DNA of 64,000 bases from Alphaproteobacteria bacterium. GTDB taxonomy: Bacteria > Pseudomonadota > Alphaproteobacteria > ATCC43930 > CGMCC-115725. The DNA lies in the NCBI GenBank assembly GCA_030041335.1, contig JASHOB010000063.1, positions 1-64,000 of the forward strand, read 5' to 3'. A model generated the notes under the pieces. The model was not told where the DNA came from, ran no database searches, and was given only the letters and a program-made list of their open reading frames with translations. Below are positions 8,015 through 17,238 of this stretch, piece after piece. The position numbers were made by a program, and so were the translations under genes. Numbering within the stretch: position 1 is the stretch's first letter; every line of letters begins with the position of its first letter.

Positions 8015-9661
8015 ATGCTTGTCTTTCGCTCCTTCGCGGGCTGGCGCCTCGCCGATCTCGGACCCGATCTTGCCGCCGGCTTGACCTTGGCCGCCATTGC
8101 CATTCCCGAACAGATGGCGACGGCGCGGCTCGGTAGTTTTCCGCCGTTGACAGGCTTCGTTGTCTTCATCGCCGGCACGATTGGCTTCGCGGCACTGGGC
8201 TCAAACCGCGTGCTCTCCGTCGGTGCCGATTCCACCATCACGCCGATTTTCGCTGGCACGTTACTATCGCTCGCGTCGGGCGGTTCGCCCGCCCACATCG
8301 GTCTTGCGATGGTGCTTGCGGTGATGACCGGCGCGATCGTCGCGGCCGGCGGCATATTCAGGCTCGGATGGATCGCCGACTTGCTGTCGATTCCGGTGAT
8401 GACGGGTTTTCTCGCTGGCATCGCCATTCATATCGCTGTTTCACAATTGCCAACCTTGCTCGGCGTGCCGGGTGGCGGGGATCGCATGGTAGAGCGCCTG
8501 TCGGCTGTGCTCGGTCAGATCGCGGTCACCAACTTCTATTCGCTGGCGCTCGGCGCCGGCGTATTTGCCGTGATCTTCGCCTCCGAGAAGCTCGACAAGC
8601 GCATTCCCGGCGCGCTGATCGGATTGGTCGTCGCAACCTTGCTTACCGTTGGTCTCGACCTCGAGAAGCACGGTGTCGCCACGATCGATAAGATAGCGGG
8701 TGATCTACCCGGCATCGCCAACGTCTTGCCGGCTATTGACGACGTCATTCGTCTTCTCCCGCTCGCGCTGATTGTCGCTGCGGTGGTGATGATACAGACG
8801 GCAGCGACGACGCGCGCGTTCGCCGAAGGTAACGATCCTCCCGATGTCAGCCGCGATTTTATCGGCGTGGGCTTTGCCGGCATTTTGTCAGGGCTCGCGG
8901 GCGGCTTCGCGGTCAATGCCAGTCCGCCTCGAACCGGCGCGGTGTCCGCCACCGGCGGCCGATCGCAGCTGGCAGGCCTCGCCGCGGCGGCAATCGTTGC
9001 CGCGCTCTTGTTTTTCGGGACCGCTTTACTGGCACACATTCCGATCGCGGCATTGGCGGGCGTGCTGTTTTTTGTGGCGCAGCGTATCGTGCGCGTTTCG
9101 GTGTTCGCAGCGCTGTGGCGGCAATCGCTTGCCGAATTCACGCTGATCATCGCTACGATGGGCGCGATCGTCTTCTTGCCGATTCAGACCGGCGTGGGCC
9201 TCGGCATTCTGCTATCGCTGTTGCATGGCATCTGGACAATGACTCGGGTCCAGGCGGTCGAGTTCGAACGCATCACCGGCACGACGATCTGGTGGCCAAC
9301 CAAGGGCGAGAGGCTCGACGGCGTGTTGGTACTTGGCTTTCAAGCACCGCTCGCCTTTATCAACGCCGAAATCTTTTCCCGCGGCGCCCGCCACGAGATT
9401 GATGCCCACCCCAAACTGAAACTCATTGTGCTGGAGGCGAGCAGCATCGCCGAGATCGATTACACTGCCGCGCAGAGTCTGACCGCGCTGTTAAACTATT
9501 GCCGCCAACGCAATATCGACGTTGCGGTGTCACGACTTGAATCGATCCGCGCGCAGAAGGAATTCGAGCGCTACGGTCTGCGTGCGCTCATAGGCGACGA
9601 TCACTTCTTTCACAGTGTGGATGAGGCCGTCATGAAGCTGCGACCTTCCCGAGGTCTATGA
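8015..9661 (+). CDS. SulP family inorganic anion transporter with STAS domain
   Basis: A 548-residue inner-membrane transporter. The N-terminal 430 residues have about a dozen hydrophobic segments, with the SulP features LAAGLTLAAIAIPEQMATARL early on and NASPPRTGAVSATGGRSQLAGL in the core. A C-terminal STAS domain follows (VLVLGFQAPLAFINAEIF to the end). SulP proteins carry sulfate, bicarbonate or dicarboxylates; the substrate here cannot be told. The ATG at 8015 was chosen because the long upstream extension is uncharged-to-membrane unlike and overlaps the divergent ParB-like gene. Its last 32 bases overlap the end of the convergent methyltransferase gene. Confidence 0.93.
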   Translation: MLVFRSFAGWRLADLGPDLAAGLTLAAIAIPEQMATARLGSFPPLTGFVVFIAGTIGFAALGSNRVLSVGADSTITPIFAGTLLSLASGGSPAHIGLAMVLAVMTGAIVAAGGIFRLGWIADLLSIPVMTGFLAGIAIHIAVSQLPTLLGVPGGGDRMVERLSAVLGQIAVTNFYSLALGAGVFAVIFASEKLDKRIPGALIGLVVATLLTVGLDLEKHGVATIDKIAGDLPGIANVLPAIDDVIRLLPLALIVAAVVMIQTAATTRAFAEGNDPPDVSRDFIGVGFAGILSGLAGGFAVNASPPRTGAVSATGGRSQLAGLAAAAIVAALLFFGTALLAHIPIAALAGVLFFVAQRIVRVSVFAALWRQSLAEFTLIIATMGAIVFLPIQTGVGLGILLSLLHGIWTMTRVQAVEFERITGTTIWWPTKGERLDGVLVLGFQAPLAFINAEIFSRGARHEIDAHPKLKLIVLEASSIAEIDYTAAQSLTALLNYCRQRNIDVAVSRLESIRAQKEFERYGLRALIGDDHFFHSVDEAVMKLRPSRGL

Positions 9662-10331
9662 CACGCACCGCGACCGCGCCGTCCTGCGCCTGAAAGCCGA
9701 TATACTCGTACTTCAGGTCAAATAAGGCGACAGTTTCCTGCCAGGCGCGGAACTCATGTTGGCGCCAATTTGGGTAATTGAAATATTCGTCGAAGCGAAT
9801 GACCGTGCCCAGCTGGAACCGGTCGGCCAGGTTGGCGAGCACGTAGCGAGCCGCGGAATAAATGTCGCAATCGACATGAAGGAAGCCGATCCGGTCGGGA
9901 TGCGTTGCTTTCCAGGCAGGCAGAGTTGCCTCGAACCATCCCTTGTGCAGGGTCACATTGGGCCGCACCCATGGTAGCCTGCCGCCCTGGCTGAAGGCGC
10001 CGCGCATGGTCAGATGTCCGCTCCAATGTTCGGGCAGGCCCTCGAACGAGTCAAAACCGTGCACGGGCCTACCCTTTGCGTGCTGGGCAATTTGGTTGAT
10101 CGTGCCACCGCCGGCGACGCCGAATTCGAGCATGGCGCCCCCGGGCGCCTCCTCCAGGCAAAACCGCAACAATGCGCCGGCCTTTTCGAAAATCAGTGCG
10201 TCGGTCATGTGCGCCCGCGCATAATCCGCCGCCTCGGCACGGGCGCGCATCTGCAGCTCATAGAGCAGATTGCGCGCGAAATATTTGTAGAAGACGCGAC
10301 GGACCAGGCGCTCTGTTAGCGATCGCTTCAC
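9630..10331 (-). CDS. TylF/MycF-like class I SAM-dependent methyltransferase
   Basis: About 233 residues. The SAM-binding motif is MLEFGVAGGGTIN near residue 70, followed by HGFDSFEGLPEHW, then FLHVDCDIYSAARYVL and a C-terminal FDEYFNY segment. This layout matches the TylF/macrocin O-methyltransferase family, whose Asp residues bind a metal for sugar O-methylation. Standalone members occur in surface polysaccharide loci. Possible starts are GTG at 10331 or TTG at 10334; GGAGA lies upstream and the GTG is better spaced. No sugar genes adjoin, so the acceptor is unknown. The 3' end overlaps sulP by 32 bases tail to tail. Confidence 0.85.
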   Translation of the reverse strand: MKRSLTERLVRRVFYKYFARNLLYELQMRARAEAADYARAHMTDALIFEKAGALLRFCLEEAPGGAMLEFGVAGGGTINQIAQHAKGRPVHGFDSFEGLPEHWSGHLTMRGAFSQGGRLPWVRPNVTLHKGWFEATLPAWKATHPDRIGFLHVDCDIYSAARYVLANLADRFQLGTVIRFDEYFNYPNWRQHEFRAWQETVALFDLKYEYIGFQAQDGAVAVRVIDLGKVAAS

Positions 10332-10425
10332 CAAGCTTGTTCTCCGTCTCCCGATTTGACCCGATTACCGCGCAAATGGGAATGGCGCTTGCGCCGGCAG
10401 CCCCGGACCACTATCGCTAGGCGCC

Positions 10426-10833
10426 ATGACTGTCTTGCCCGTCACGCTCGTCGTTGCCGTGGCGTTGATCGATGCCGATGGCCGTGTGCTGCTGGCGCAA
10501 CGGCCCGAGGGCAAGCCGATGGCGGGCCTCTGGGAATTTCCCGGCGGCAAGATGCATGACGGCGAAAGCCCGGAAGCGGCACTCATCCGGGAGCTGCGCG
10601 AAGAACTCGGGATCGATACCCACGAATCCTGCCTGGCACCGTTGACGTTCGCGTCTCACCGTTACGAAGACTTTCATTTGTTGATGCCGCTTTACCTCTG
10701 CCGCCGCTGGCAGGGCATGATATCGGCGCGCGAGGGCCAGCGCCTGGCATGGGTTCGGGCCGAACGGCTCGACGGTTACGCCATGCCGCCCGCGGATAAG
10801 CCTCTGATCCCAGTGCTGAAGGACTTGCTCTAG
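10426..10833 (+). CDS. mutT: 8-oxo-dGTP diphosphatase (MutT-type Nudix hydrolase)
   Basis: A 135-residue Nudix protein that would hydrolyse oxidised dGTP to prevent A:T to C:G transversions. The Nudix box fits exactly at 41-63 (Gly41, Glu47, REL at 55-57, EE at 59-60, Gly62). The segment VLLAQRPEGKPMAGLWEFPGGK before it is the hallmark of MutT among Nudix families. The C-terminal AMPPADKPLI is also MutT-like. Its stop codon shares the palindrome CTAG with the stop of the convergent PH-domain gene. Confidence 0.93.
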   Translation: MTVLPVTLVVAVALIDADGRVLLAQRPEGKPMAGLWEFPGGKMHDGESPEAALIRELREELGIDTHESCLAPLTFASHRYEDFHLLMPLYLCRRWQGMISAREGQRLAWVRAERLDGYAMPPADKPLIPVLKDLL

Positions 10834-11300
10834 CCGGCGCTCACGAAATTGCGGAACTCGAGCGGTCGCGAAATGGTGCGCAGCGGCTCGAAACTCGATC
10901 CCACGCCGCGGATAACGATATCACCATAATCGAATATTCGCCCCGCCATCGATTGATTCACATGGACACTCTCGACTTTGCTCATGTTCATCTCGAATGT
11001 GTGGCGGCGGATAAAGCCGCGTTTGAAAACGATGCGATGCTCGGTGACGGCGACTTCGGTGGTGAGGCGCCGCCACCATGCGCTGAGCAGGCTGAAGCCG
11101 CCGATCACCAGGCCGATGGCGATCGCGACGAGCGACGGCACGCTGAAACCGCCCGTATTGGAATCGAGTTGTTGCAAGGCCACGGCAACAACAACGCCCA
11201 GCACGATTATCACAATGCCACGGACATAGATGATCCAGTGCACCCGGCTATGGAAGCGCACCGTTTCGCCGGGCTGCACAATCTTCTCCGTGTATGACAT
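10830..11300 (-). CDS. PH domain-containing membrane protein (YdbS/bPH2 type)
   Basis: A 156-residue protein with two transmembrane segments (about 23-43 and 56-75), then a bacterial PH domain: WRRLTTEVAVTEHRIVFKRG, the MNMSKVESVHVNQS strand and a conserved FDYGDIVIRGVGSSFEPL. The role of these small membrane PH proteins is not defined. The ATG at 11300 follows GGGGGAG at a good distance; the longer upstream frame is Arg-rich and was rejected. It is convergent with mutT, overlapping by four bases. Confidence 0.9.
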   Translation of the reverse strand: MSYTEKIVQPGETVRFHSRVHWIIYVRGIVIIVLGVVVAVALQQLDSNTGGFSVPSLVAIAIGLVIGGFSLLSAWWRRLTTEVAVTEHRIVFKRGFIRRHTFEMNMSKVESVHVNQSMAGRIFDYGDIVIRGVGSSFEPLRTISRPLEFRNFVSAG

Positions 11301-11811
11301 TGGGACTCCCCCGATAAAGCTGGCCCGCGACCGGACCGCCGGAGTATTTGCGCTTTCGGCGCCACTCAAACATGGCGACGTGACATCGCGTGCGATAGTG
11401 GCAAAGACTGGCAGAACACCGTGAGGCGCGACACGATGGCCGCTCCGGTGGGAGAACTCAAGGGCTTTGGCAGCTAGGGGACGCGCGACGCTTCCGTGCG
11501 CGCGTCTCCTCGCTGACGATAGGGCGACTGGTTGGCGGCGGTGACAGATCGGCGCCGCGATCGCGGCACGCGCATCTCCTGCGCCTCCGTCAGATCTCCG
11601 TTGACAGTCATTTCCGGGCTCAACAAGAAGAGCCCATGGCCGCGATATCAGTAATCTCGGACATCGGCAGAATCGCATGTTCTTTCGATCGGCAGCGCTG
11701 CTATCCTTGCCCTGACGGCAAGACAGGATATCGCGCCGAGCTAGGATAGCGTGGATCGATCAAGTTTCGCCGATTGAGCGCTTGCAACCGCGAAGTTACC
11801 ACCAGCAACCG
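11301..11811. other. about 0.5 kb intergenic region with a strong hairpin
   Basis: No convincing gene. A stable stem (GACGCGCG 11480-11487 with CGCGCGTC 11499-11506, 11-base loop, extendable by three pairs including one G-U) stands alone with no T-run, so it is not a standard terminator. The region must contain promoters for the PH-domain gene (left) and probably DoxX (right). Confidence 0.5.
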
Positions 11812-12315
11812 ATGATTGAGCGGTCCAACTGGATCACCCTGGTGTTCGCGACGACGGCGTCGGGCTGGGCCGTCCTCGTGCGGCTTCTTGTCGGTCTGAT
11901 TGTGTTCTTTCCCGAAGGCATTCAAAAGCTGATTTTCCCAGACCTCTTGGGAGCTGGCCGCTTTGCTCATATCGGTATCCCTTACCCTGATGTCATGGGC
12001 CCTTTTGTCGGCGTCTTCGAGACACTGTGCGGCGCACTGGTTATCATTGGACTGCTCACGCGTCTCGCTGCGATCCCGCTAATTGTCATCATGATCGTCG
12101 CGATTCTTTCGACGAAGGTCCCGATCTTGCTGGGTCACGATTTCTGGATTTTTCATGTGCCCAAGCTTCCGCGCTACGGGTTTTGGAGCATGGCGCACGA
12201 AGCTCGAGCGGATTTCGCCATGCTGCTCGGATCAATCTATCTGCTGATCGAAGGTGCCGGCGCCTGGTCGGTCGACGCAATGATCGCGCGCCGGCATCGA
12301 GCGCCGGCAAACTAG
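11812..12315 (+). CDS. DoxX family membrane protein
   Basis: About 167 residues with four hydrophobic segments and the DoxX features RLLVGLIVFFPEGIQKL near the start, FVGVFETLCGALVIIGLLTRLAA in the middle, and a C-terminal ADFAMLLGSIYLLIEGAG. DoxX proteins are small quinone-associated or redox membrane proteins of unclear function. I took the ATG at 11812; a TTG at 11782 would add 10 residues. No strong ribosome binding site decides between them. Confidence 0.85.
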   Translation: MIERSNWITLVFATTASGWAVLVRLLVGLIVFFPEGIQKLIFPDLLGAGRFAHIGIPYPDVMGPFVGVFETLCGALVIIGLLTRLAAIPLIVIMIVAILSTKVPILLGHDFWIFHVPKLPRYGFWSMAHEARADFAMLLGSIYLLIEGAGAWSVDAMIARRHRAPAN

Positions 12316-12364
12316 GGCCGATCCAATCCACAGAATGGTCAGGCGATTCGCAGCATCGATTGAC

Positions 12365-12412
12365 GTTGCTCCCGAGTTCGAGTCTCGGGACAACCTCCTG
12401 GCCGGGTCCCGA
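12365..12412 (+). promoter_or_regulatory. mutually exclusive hairpins in the leader of the MFS gene
   Basis: Hairpin A pairs CCCGAG (12371-12376) with CTCGGG (12384-12389) around the 7-base loop TTCGAGT, and can extend through GTTG/CAAC. Hairpin B pairs TCGGGAC (12385-12391) with GTCCCGA (12406-12412). Both need 12385-12389, so only one can form. The loop of B contains CCTCCT (12394-12399), complementary to a Shine-Dalgarno core. The MFS start is 29 bases downstream. This looks like an attenuator-type switch but may be chance; the A arm also mimics a tRNA T-arm. Confidence 0.35.
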
Positions 12413-12441
12413 ATAGCGGCACGACGACGTTTGGCGAGAAG

Positions 12442-13644
12442 ATGAAGGGCAGATCGAGGGTGACGCAATCGCACCGCAGCTTTGGCGAAGCACCACGATC
12501 AGCGCTGCAATTCGTGCTTTGGTTCGGCGCCGTCAGTCTCTTTGCCGACATGGCCTACGAAGGGGCCCGCAGCGTCGTCGGCCCCTTCCTCCAGGCAATG
12601 GGCGCCACTGGGTTGATCGTCGGCGCAGTATCCGGGTTGGGCGAATTTCTCGGATACGGTTTCCGGCTGGTGTCGGGAGGTTGGGCGGATCGGAGCCGGC
12701 TCTACTGGCCGATAACACTGGGTGGCTACTTCATCCAAATGGTATCCGTACCTTTGCTTGCACTGGCGGGAACGTGGCCGCATGCCGCCGTTTTGGTTCT
12801 TTTGGAGCGAACTGGGCGCGCCACGCGCAATCCGCCCCGCGATGTGATGCTGGCGCAGGCCGGTGAAGGTATGGGACGCGGCTGGGCGTTCGGCATCAAC
12901 GAAGCGCTCGACCAGCTCGGGGCTTTGGCAGGCCCACTGGCAATCGCCGGAATGATCGCTTGGTTCCACGACTTTCGGACGGCATTCGCTATGCTTGCCG
13001 TACCAGCGGCAATCACGCTCGTGCTGGTATTTGGCGCACGAGTGCGCTTTCCCGATGCAGGGCGCGTCGAGCGCGAACCAGAGGGGTCCGCGCACGGTCG
13101 CTATCCACGAGAATTTTGGGTCTATTGCGCTGGCGGGGCATTGGTTGGCTTGGGGTTCGCCGGCTACTCCTTGATCGCTTATCACCTCAGCAAGGCCCAC
13201 ATCGTCGCCCACGTCTGGATACCGGTCCTCTATGCCCTGGCGATGGGAGCCGCCGGTCTTGGATCTTTGGCGCTGGGCAAACTCTTCGACCGTTTCGGCT
13301 TGATCGTGCTCGTGCCGGTGACCCTCGTTGTCGCGGCTTATGCGCCGCTCGCGTTTCTCGGCGATTTCAATGTCGTGCTTGTTGGCATTGTGCTCTGGGG
13401 TATTGGCCTTGGCGCGCACGAATCTGTGATGCAGGCGGCCGTTGCCCGAATGGTTCCTCAAAGCGGGTTAGGTTCGGCCTACGGCGTGTTCGGCACCGTC
13501 TTTGGCATCGGCTGGTTCGCCGGCAGCGCGGCGATGGGAGCGCTCTACGATGTCGCACCGATGGCCGCGGCACTGTTCGGTGTCGCCGCCGAACTTGTTG
13601 CCGTCGTGCCGCTGCTGCAAGCCGCGCGACTCGTGCGCAGCTGA
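12442..13644 (+). CDS. MFS transporter
   Basis: A 400-residue major facilitator with about 12 hydrophobic segments. The signature region RNPPRDVMLAQAGEGMGRGWAFGINEALDQLGALAGP (about 130-165) resembles the MFS branch that also contains uncharacterised alphaproteobacterial permeases. The substrate is not predictable. The ATG at 12442 has only a weak GAGAAG before it; ATG codons further in would cut the first transmembrane helix. It precedes chrA on the same strand by 43 bases, so the two may be cotranscribed. Confidence 0.87.
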   Translation: MKGRSRVTQSHRSFGEAPRSALQFVLWFGAVSLFADMAYEGARSVVGPFLQAMGATGLIVGAVSGLGEFLGYGFRLVSGGWADRSRLYWPITLGGYFIQMVSVPLLALAGTWPHAAVLVLLERTGRATRNPPRDVMLAQAGEGMGRGWAFGINEALDQLGALAGPLAIAGMIAWFHDFRTAFAMLAVPAAITLVLVFGARVRFPDAGRVEREPEGSAHGRYPREFWVYCAGGALVGLGFAGYSLIAYHLSKAHIVAHVWIPVLYALAMGAAGLGSLALGKLFDRFGLIVLVPVTLVVAAYAPLAFLGDFNVVLVGIVLWGIGLGAHESVMQAAVARMVPQSGLGSAYGVFGTVFGIGWFAGSAAMGALYDVAPMAAALFGVAAELVAVVPLLQAARLVRS

Positions 13645-13687
13645 GCCGCCGCTGGCAAAGTCACTAAAGATCAAGAGAGGATCGCTA

Positions 13688-14905
13688 ATGACGGCGACGT
13701 CAGCACTGGGGACAGAAGAATCGAGTTCGGCGTGGACGGTGTTCCGGGCATTTCTGCGGCTCGGGCTTACGTCCTTCGGCGGACCGATTGCGCATCTCGG
13801 CTTTTTTCGCAGCGAATTTGTTGATCGGCGCAAATGGCTCGCAGAAGCCCATTACGCGGACATCGTTGCCCTAAGTCAGTTCCTGCCGGGGCCGGCCAGC
13901 AGCAAGGTTGGCATCATCATCGGGGTGATGCGGGCGGGGATCCCGGGCGCTCTCGCCGCCTGGATCGGGTTTACGACCCCGTCCGCGGTGGCGCTCATTC
14001 TCTTCGGCTACGGGGTAACCACGCTGGGGAACCTATCGGCAGCCGCGTGGCTCCACGGCCTCAAGATTGTGGCAGTCAGCGTTGTCGCCCAAGCGGTGTG
14101 GGGAATGGCGAAGAACCTATGCCCCGACCGCGAACGTCAAGCGATTGCGGCTGCCGCCACGGTGCTCGCGCTAGCGGCGCCGTCCACCCTGGGACAAATC
14201 GGCGCCATTATCCTTGGCGGCCTGATCGGCTGGCGATTCTTGCCTGGTGAAACGATCGCGCTGATACCGCTACCGATTCGCATCAGTCGGTTTTGGTCGA
14301 TTGGCGCCATCATCCTGTTCTTTGGCTTGCTGGCCGCCTTGCCTTTCGCCGAGGCTGCGACGGGAAGCCATTTGATTGCGCTGGTGAATGCTTTCTATCG
14401 ATCGGGATCGCTTGTATTTGGCGGCGGTCACGTGGTGTTGCCTCTGTTGCAGGCGGCAACGGTTCGCTCGGGCTGGGTCGGCAACGACGCCTTTTTAGCT
14501 GGCTACGGTGCAGCGCAGGCAGTACCCGGGCCGCTGTTCACCTTCTCGGCCTATCTCGGGACGGTGATGGGCACGCCGCCCAATGGCTGGCTCGGCGGCG
14601 TGATCTGCCTCGGTGCTATCTTCTTGCCGTCGTTCTTTCTGGCAATCGGTCCGCTGCATTTCTGGAGTTGGATTCGCCAGCGTCCGGTAATGCGCGCGGT
14701 ACTAAAGGGCGTTAATGCCGCAGTCGTGGGATTACTTCTCGCGGCTCTCTACAACCCCGTTTGGACTGGCGCGATTCAAGCGCCCGCTGACTTTGCGATC
14801 GCTGTCATCGCTCTTTTGTTGCTCGCGTCTTGGAAGGTACCGCCGTGGCTTGTCGTCGTGCTCGGTGCCCTTGCGGCGCAGGGTGTCGCTATACTCGGAG
14901 AATAG
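13688..14905 (+). CDS. chrA: chromate transporter ChrA (long, two-domain form)
   Basis: A 405-residue inner-membrane protein of the CHR family that exports chromate using the membrane potential. Both half-domains are present. The first begins FLRLGLTSFGGPIAHLGFFR with the motif ALSQFLPGPASSKVG. The second carries GSLVFGGGHVVLPLL and YGAAQAVPGPLFTFSAYLG, the repeat of the same motif. About 10-12 hydrophobic segments. The ATG at 13688 follows AAGAGAGGA. Placement after an MFS gene suggests a shared efflux transcript; no chrB regulator is nearby. Confidence 0.93.
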   Translation: MTATSALGTEESSSAWTVFRAFLRLGLTSFGGPIAHLGFFRSEFVDRRKWLAEAHYADIVALSQFLPGPASSKVGIIIGVMRAGIPGALAAWIGFTTPSAVALILFGYGVTTLGNLSAAAWLHGLKIVAVSVVAQAVWGMAKNLCPDRERQAIAAAATVLALAAPSTLGQIGAIILGGLIGWRFLPGETIALIPLPIRISRFWSIGAIILFFGLLAALPFAEAATGSHLIALVNAFYRSGSLVFGGGHVVLPLLQAATVRSGWVGNDAFLAGYGAAQAVPGPLFTFSAYLGTVMGTPPNGWLGGVICLGAIFLPSFFLAIGPLHFWSWIRQRPVMRAVLKGVNAAVVGLLLAALYNPVWTGAIQAPADFAIAVIALLLLASWKVPPWLVVVLGALAAQGVAILGE

Positions 14906-15079
14906 CAGGTCCTTTTCCAAACCTATTCTGCGCGCTTCCTGATACGCACGGGCCCGTCGCATCACTGAACGGCAAATTCCGAGCCTCGTGCAGGTCGCAT
15001 CATCATCAATCAAATGGGCCGGGAATCTTCGGCTGTTCGCAACCGACATTTAGGATGGCGTCCGTGCTGACCTTCCTCT

Positions 15080-16375
15080 TCAGTTCGCACGATTCATGGC
15101 GAGCACGTGGCCGGCGAGATAGAGCGAGCCGCAAATCAGTACCCTGCCGGGCTGGCCGCTCGCCGCTTTCTTGACCGCGGTAAAAATATCGGGTGCGGTC
15201 TCCGCGGCGATGCCGTTCTGGCGCGCGGCCTCGGCGGCGTTATCGGCGCTGCGCGTCGTGGGCTCGCCTGGAACTGCGATTGTGACCGCGCTCGCCACGT
15301 TTGGCGCCAGCGATTTCAAGAACGCAACCGCATCGTGGCCTTCCAGCATGCCGAAAACCAGGCGCAAGGGCTTGTCCTGCCACTCCCGAGCGATCGCACC
15401 CAGCGCTGCGCCGCCCGCCTGATTGTGGCCGCCGTCGAGCCATAATTCCCATTCGGGCGGCAACATGTCGACAAGCGTCCCCGTGGTCAAATGCTCGAGC
15501 CGCGCCGGCCACTCGACGCCGCTCAGGCCCGCGGCCAAGGCGCCGGTCTCCAACACCAACCCGGCGCGATCAAGACAAGCGAGCGCGGTCCCCGCATTGT
15601 CATATTGATGGCGGCCGCGGAGTCCCGGTGACGGCAGATCGAGTTTCCAGCGCCGACTTTCGTAGTGGAGGCCGGTATTGCCGGGCCACGCGCGCCACTC
15701 TTGACCGAAGCGATAGAGCGGCGCGCCAACCTCAATGGCCTGAGTCACCAGCACCGACTCTGCCTCGTTGGTTTGTGGCGCCAGGACCGCGGGGACACGC
15801 GGCTTGAAAATGCCCGCCTTCTCGAACGCGATCCGGGCAACGGTGTCGCCTAGAAAATGCTGGTGATCCAGCGACACCGGCGTGATCGCGGTTATGAGGG
15901 GTTGCGCGAAGACGTTGCTGGCATCGAAGCGCCCACCCAGACCGGTCTCGATCAGCGTGAGATCGGCGGGCTGACGCGCGAAGGCCAGAAACGCCGCCGC
16001 CGTCGTAATCTCGAAATAGGTGATGCTTCGGCCGGCGTTGACGCGCTCGCATTCCTCCAGCAGCGAGATCAGCGGTTCATCATCGATTAGCTTGCCGGCG
16101 ATGCGGATGCGCTCGTTGAATCGGACAAGATGCGGCTTCGAAAAGACGTTGATCCTTTTTCCGGCGGCCTCGAGGCAGGAGCGCAGGAACGCGATCGTCG
16201 AGCCTTTGCCATTGGTGCCAGCGACATGAATGATGTTTGGCATCGCGTCCTGAGGATCGCCAAGAGCGCGCAAGAGACGCCTCATGCGGTCGAGCGACAG
16301 GTCGATCAGCTTCGGATGCAAATTGAGGAGTCGCGCCAGCACGGCGTCGACCCGAGCTTCGGATTCGGCAGTCAC
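15080..16375 (-). CDS. folC: bifunctional folylpolyglutamate synthase / dihydrofolate synthase
   Basis: A 431-residue Mur-ligase-type enzyme that adds glutamate to dihydropteroate and folates. The ATP P-loop GTNGKGS is at 53-59, the FSKPHLVRFNERIRI segment follows, and the C-terminal ligase domain has LWLDGGHNQAGG (canonical DGAHN-like motif) and LVFGML. The GTG start overlaps the accD stop (GTGA), so it is the last gene of the ihfB-trp-accD-folC operon. Confidence 0.95.
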   Translation of the reverse strand: MTAESEARVDAVLARLLNLHPKLIDLSLDRMRRLLRALGDPQDAMPNIIHVAGTNGKGSTIAFLRSCLEAAGKRINVFSKPHLVRFNERIRIAGKLIDDEPLISLLEECERVNAGRSITYFEITTAAAFLAFARQPADLTLIETGLGGRFDASNVFAQPLITAITPVSLDHQHFLGDTVARIAFEKAGIFKPRVPAVLAPQTNEAESVLVTQAIEVGAPLYRFGQEWRAWPGNTGLHYESRRWKLDLPSPGLRGRHQYDNAGTALACLDRAGLVLETGALAAGLSGVEWPARLEHLTTGTLVDMLPPEWELWLDGGHNQAGGAALGAIAREWQDKPLRLVFGMLEGHDAVAFLKSLAPNVASAVTIAVPGEPTTRSADNAAEAARQNGIAAETAPDIFTAVKKAASGQPGRVLICGSLYLAGHVLAMNRAN

Positions 16376-17238
16376 GCCGCGTTCGCGGCACGACGCCGCA
16401 GCAGGCCGATGATGCGGAGCAAGGTGTCGCGCAGCTCGCGGCGATGCACGACGAGGTCAACCATGCCGTGCTCGAACAAATATTCCGCGCGCTGAAAGCC
16501 CTCCGGTAATTTCTCCCGGATGGTCTCCTCGATCACCCGGGCGCCGGCAAAGCCGATCACCGCACCGGGTTCCGCGATCGTGATGTCGCCCAACATCGCG
16601 AACGAGGCCGACACGCCGCCGGTGGTCGGATCCGTCAGCACCACGATGTACGGCAGGCGCGCCGCCTTCACCATCTCGACCGCGATTGTGGTGCGGGGCA
16701 ATTGCATCAGCGAGAGAACACCTTCCTGCATCCGCGCGCCGCCCGAGGCCGGTACGACGATGAGCGCGGCTTCCTGCAACACGGCGAGCCTTGCCGCGGC
16801 CAGCAGGCCCTCGCCGACCGCGACCCCCATCGAGCCGCCCATGAAGCCGAAATCGAACGCCGCGACCACGGCGGGGGTGCCACCGATGGTGCCGTGCGCG
16901 ACCAGGAGAGCATCGCGATTGTCGCCGCTGTCCTGCGCCTCCTTCAAGCGGTCGGCGTAACGTTTGCGGTCGCGGAAGCGCAGAGGATCGATGATGGTCT
17001 TCGGCAATTCGATGGGCTGAAAGTGGCCGCCGTCGAACAGCATGGCGAGACGCTTCTCGGGCGTCATGCGCAAATGGCGATTGCAGCTGGGGCAGACAAA
17101 CAGATTTGCTTCGAGGTCGCGGCTAAAGAGCAACTGGCCGCATTGCGGGCACTTGGTCCACAGATTGTCCGGTACATCCCGGCGCGCCGGGACCACCGCG
17201 CGTATCTTCGGTAGGACGAAATTGCTGATCCAGCTCAT
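16372..17238 (-). CDS. accD: acetyl-CoA carboxylase carboxyltransferase subunit beta
   Basis: A 288-residue subunit of the carboxyltransferase that makes malonyl-CoA for fatty acid synthesis, acting with AccA. An N-terminal four-Cys zinc ribbon (C30, C33, C49, C52) precedes the crotonase-like domain with [16 protein letters not shown], the oxyanion region [11 protein letters not shown] and a TNPTTGG-like site seen as [14 protein letters not shown]. The start overlaps the trpA stop by ATGA. The accD-folC order after trp genes is typical of alphaproteobacteria. Confidence 0.97.
   Translation of the reverse strand: MSWISNFVLPKIRAVVPARRDVPDNLWTKCPQCGQLLFSRDLEANLFVCPSCNRHLRMTPEKRLAMLFDGGHFQPIELPKTIIDPLRFRDRKRYADRLKEAQDSGDNRDALLVAHGTIGGTPAVVAAFDFGFMGGSMGVAVGEGLLAAARLAVLQEAALIVVPASGGARMQEGVLSLMQLPRTTIAVEMVKAARLPYIVVLTDPTTGGVSASFAMLGDITIAEPGAVIGFAGARVIEETIREKLPEGFQRAEYLFEHGMVDLVVHRRELRDTLLRIIGLLRRRAANAA

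Noticed and set aside
12365..12394. Possible tRNA remnant (T-arm-like CCGAG-TTCGAGT-CTCGG)
   Set aside because: The loop fits the T-loop consensus, but no acceptor stem, anticodon arm or CCA can be found around it on either strand; better explained as one of two alternative hairpins.
12499..13461. 320-codon minus-strand frame opposite the MFS gene
   Set aside because: Shadow of a membrane-protein gene; no hydrophobic segments, motifs or ribosome site.
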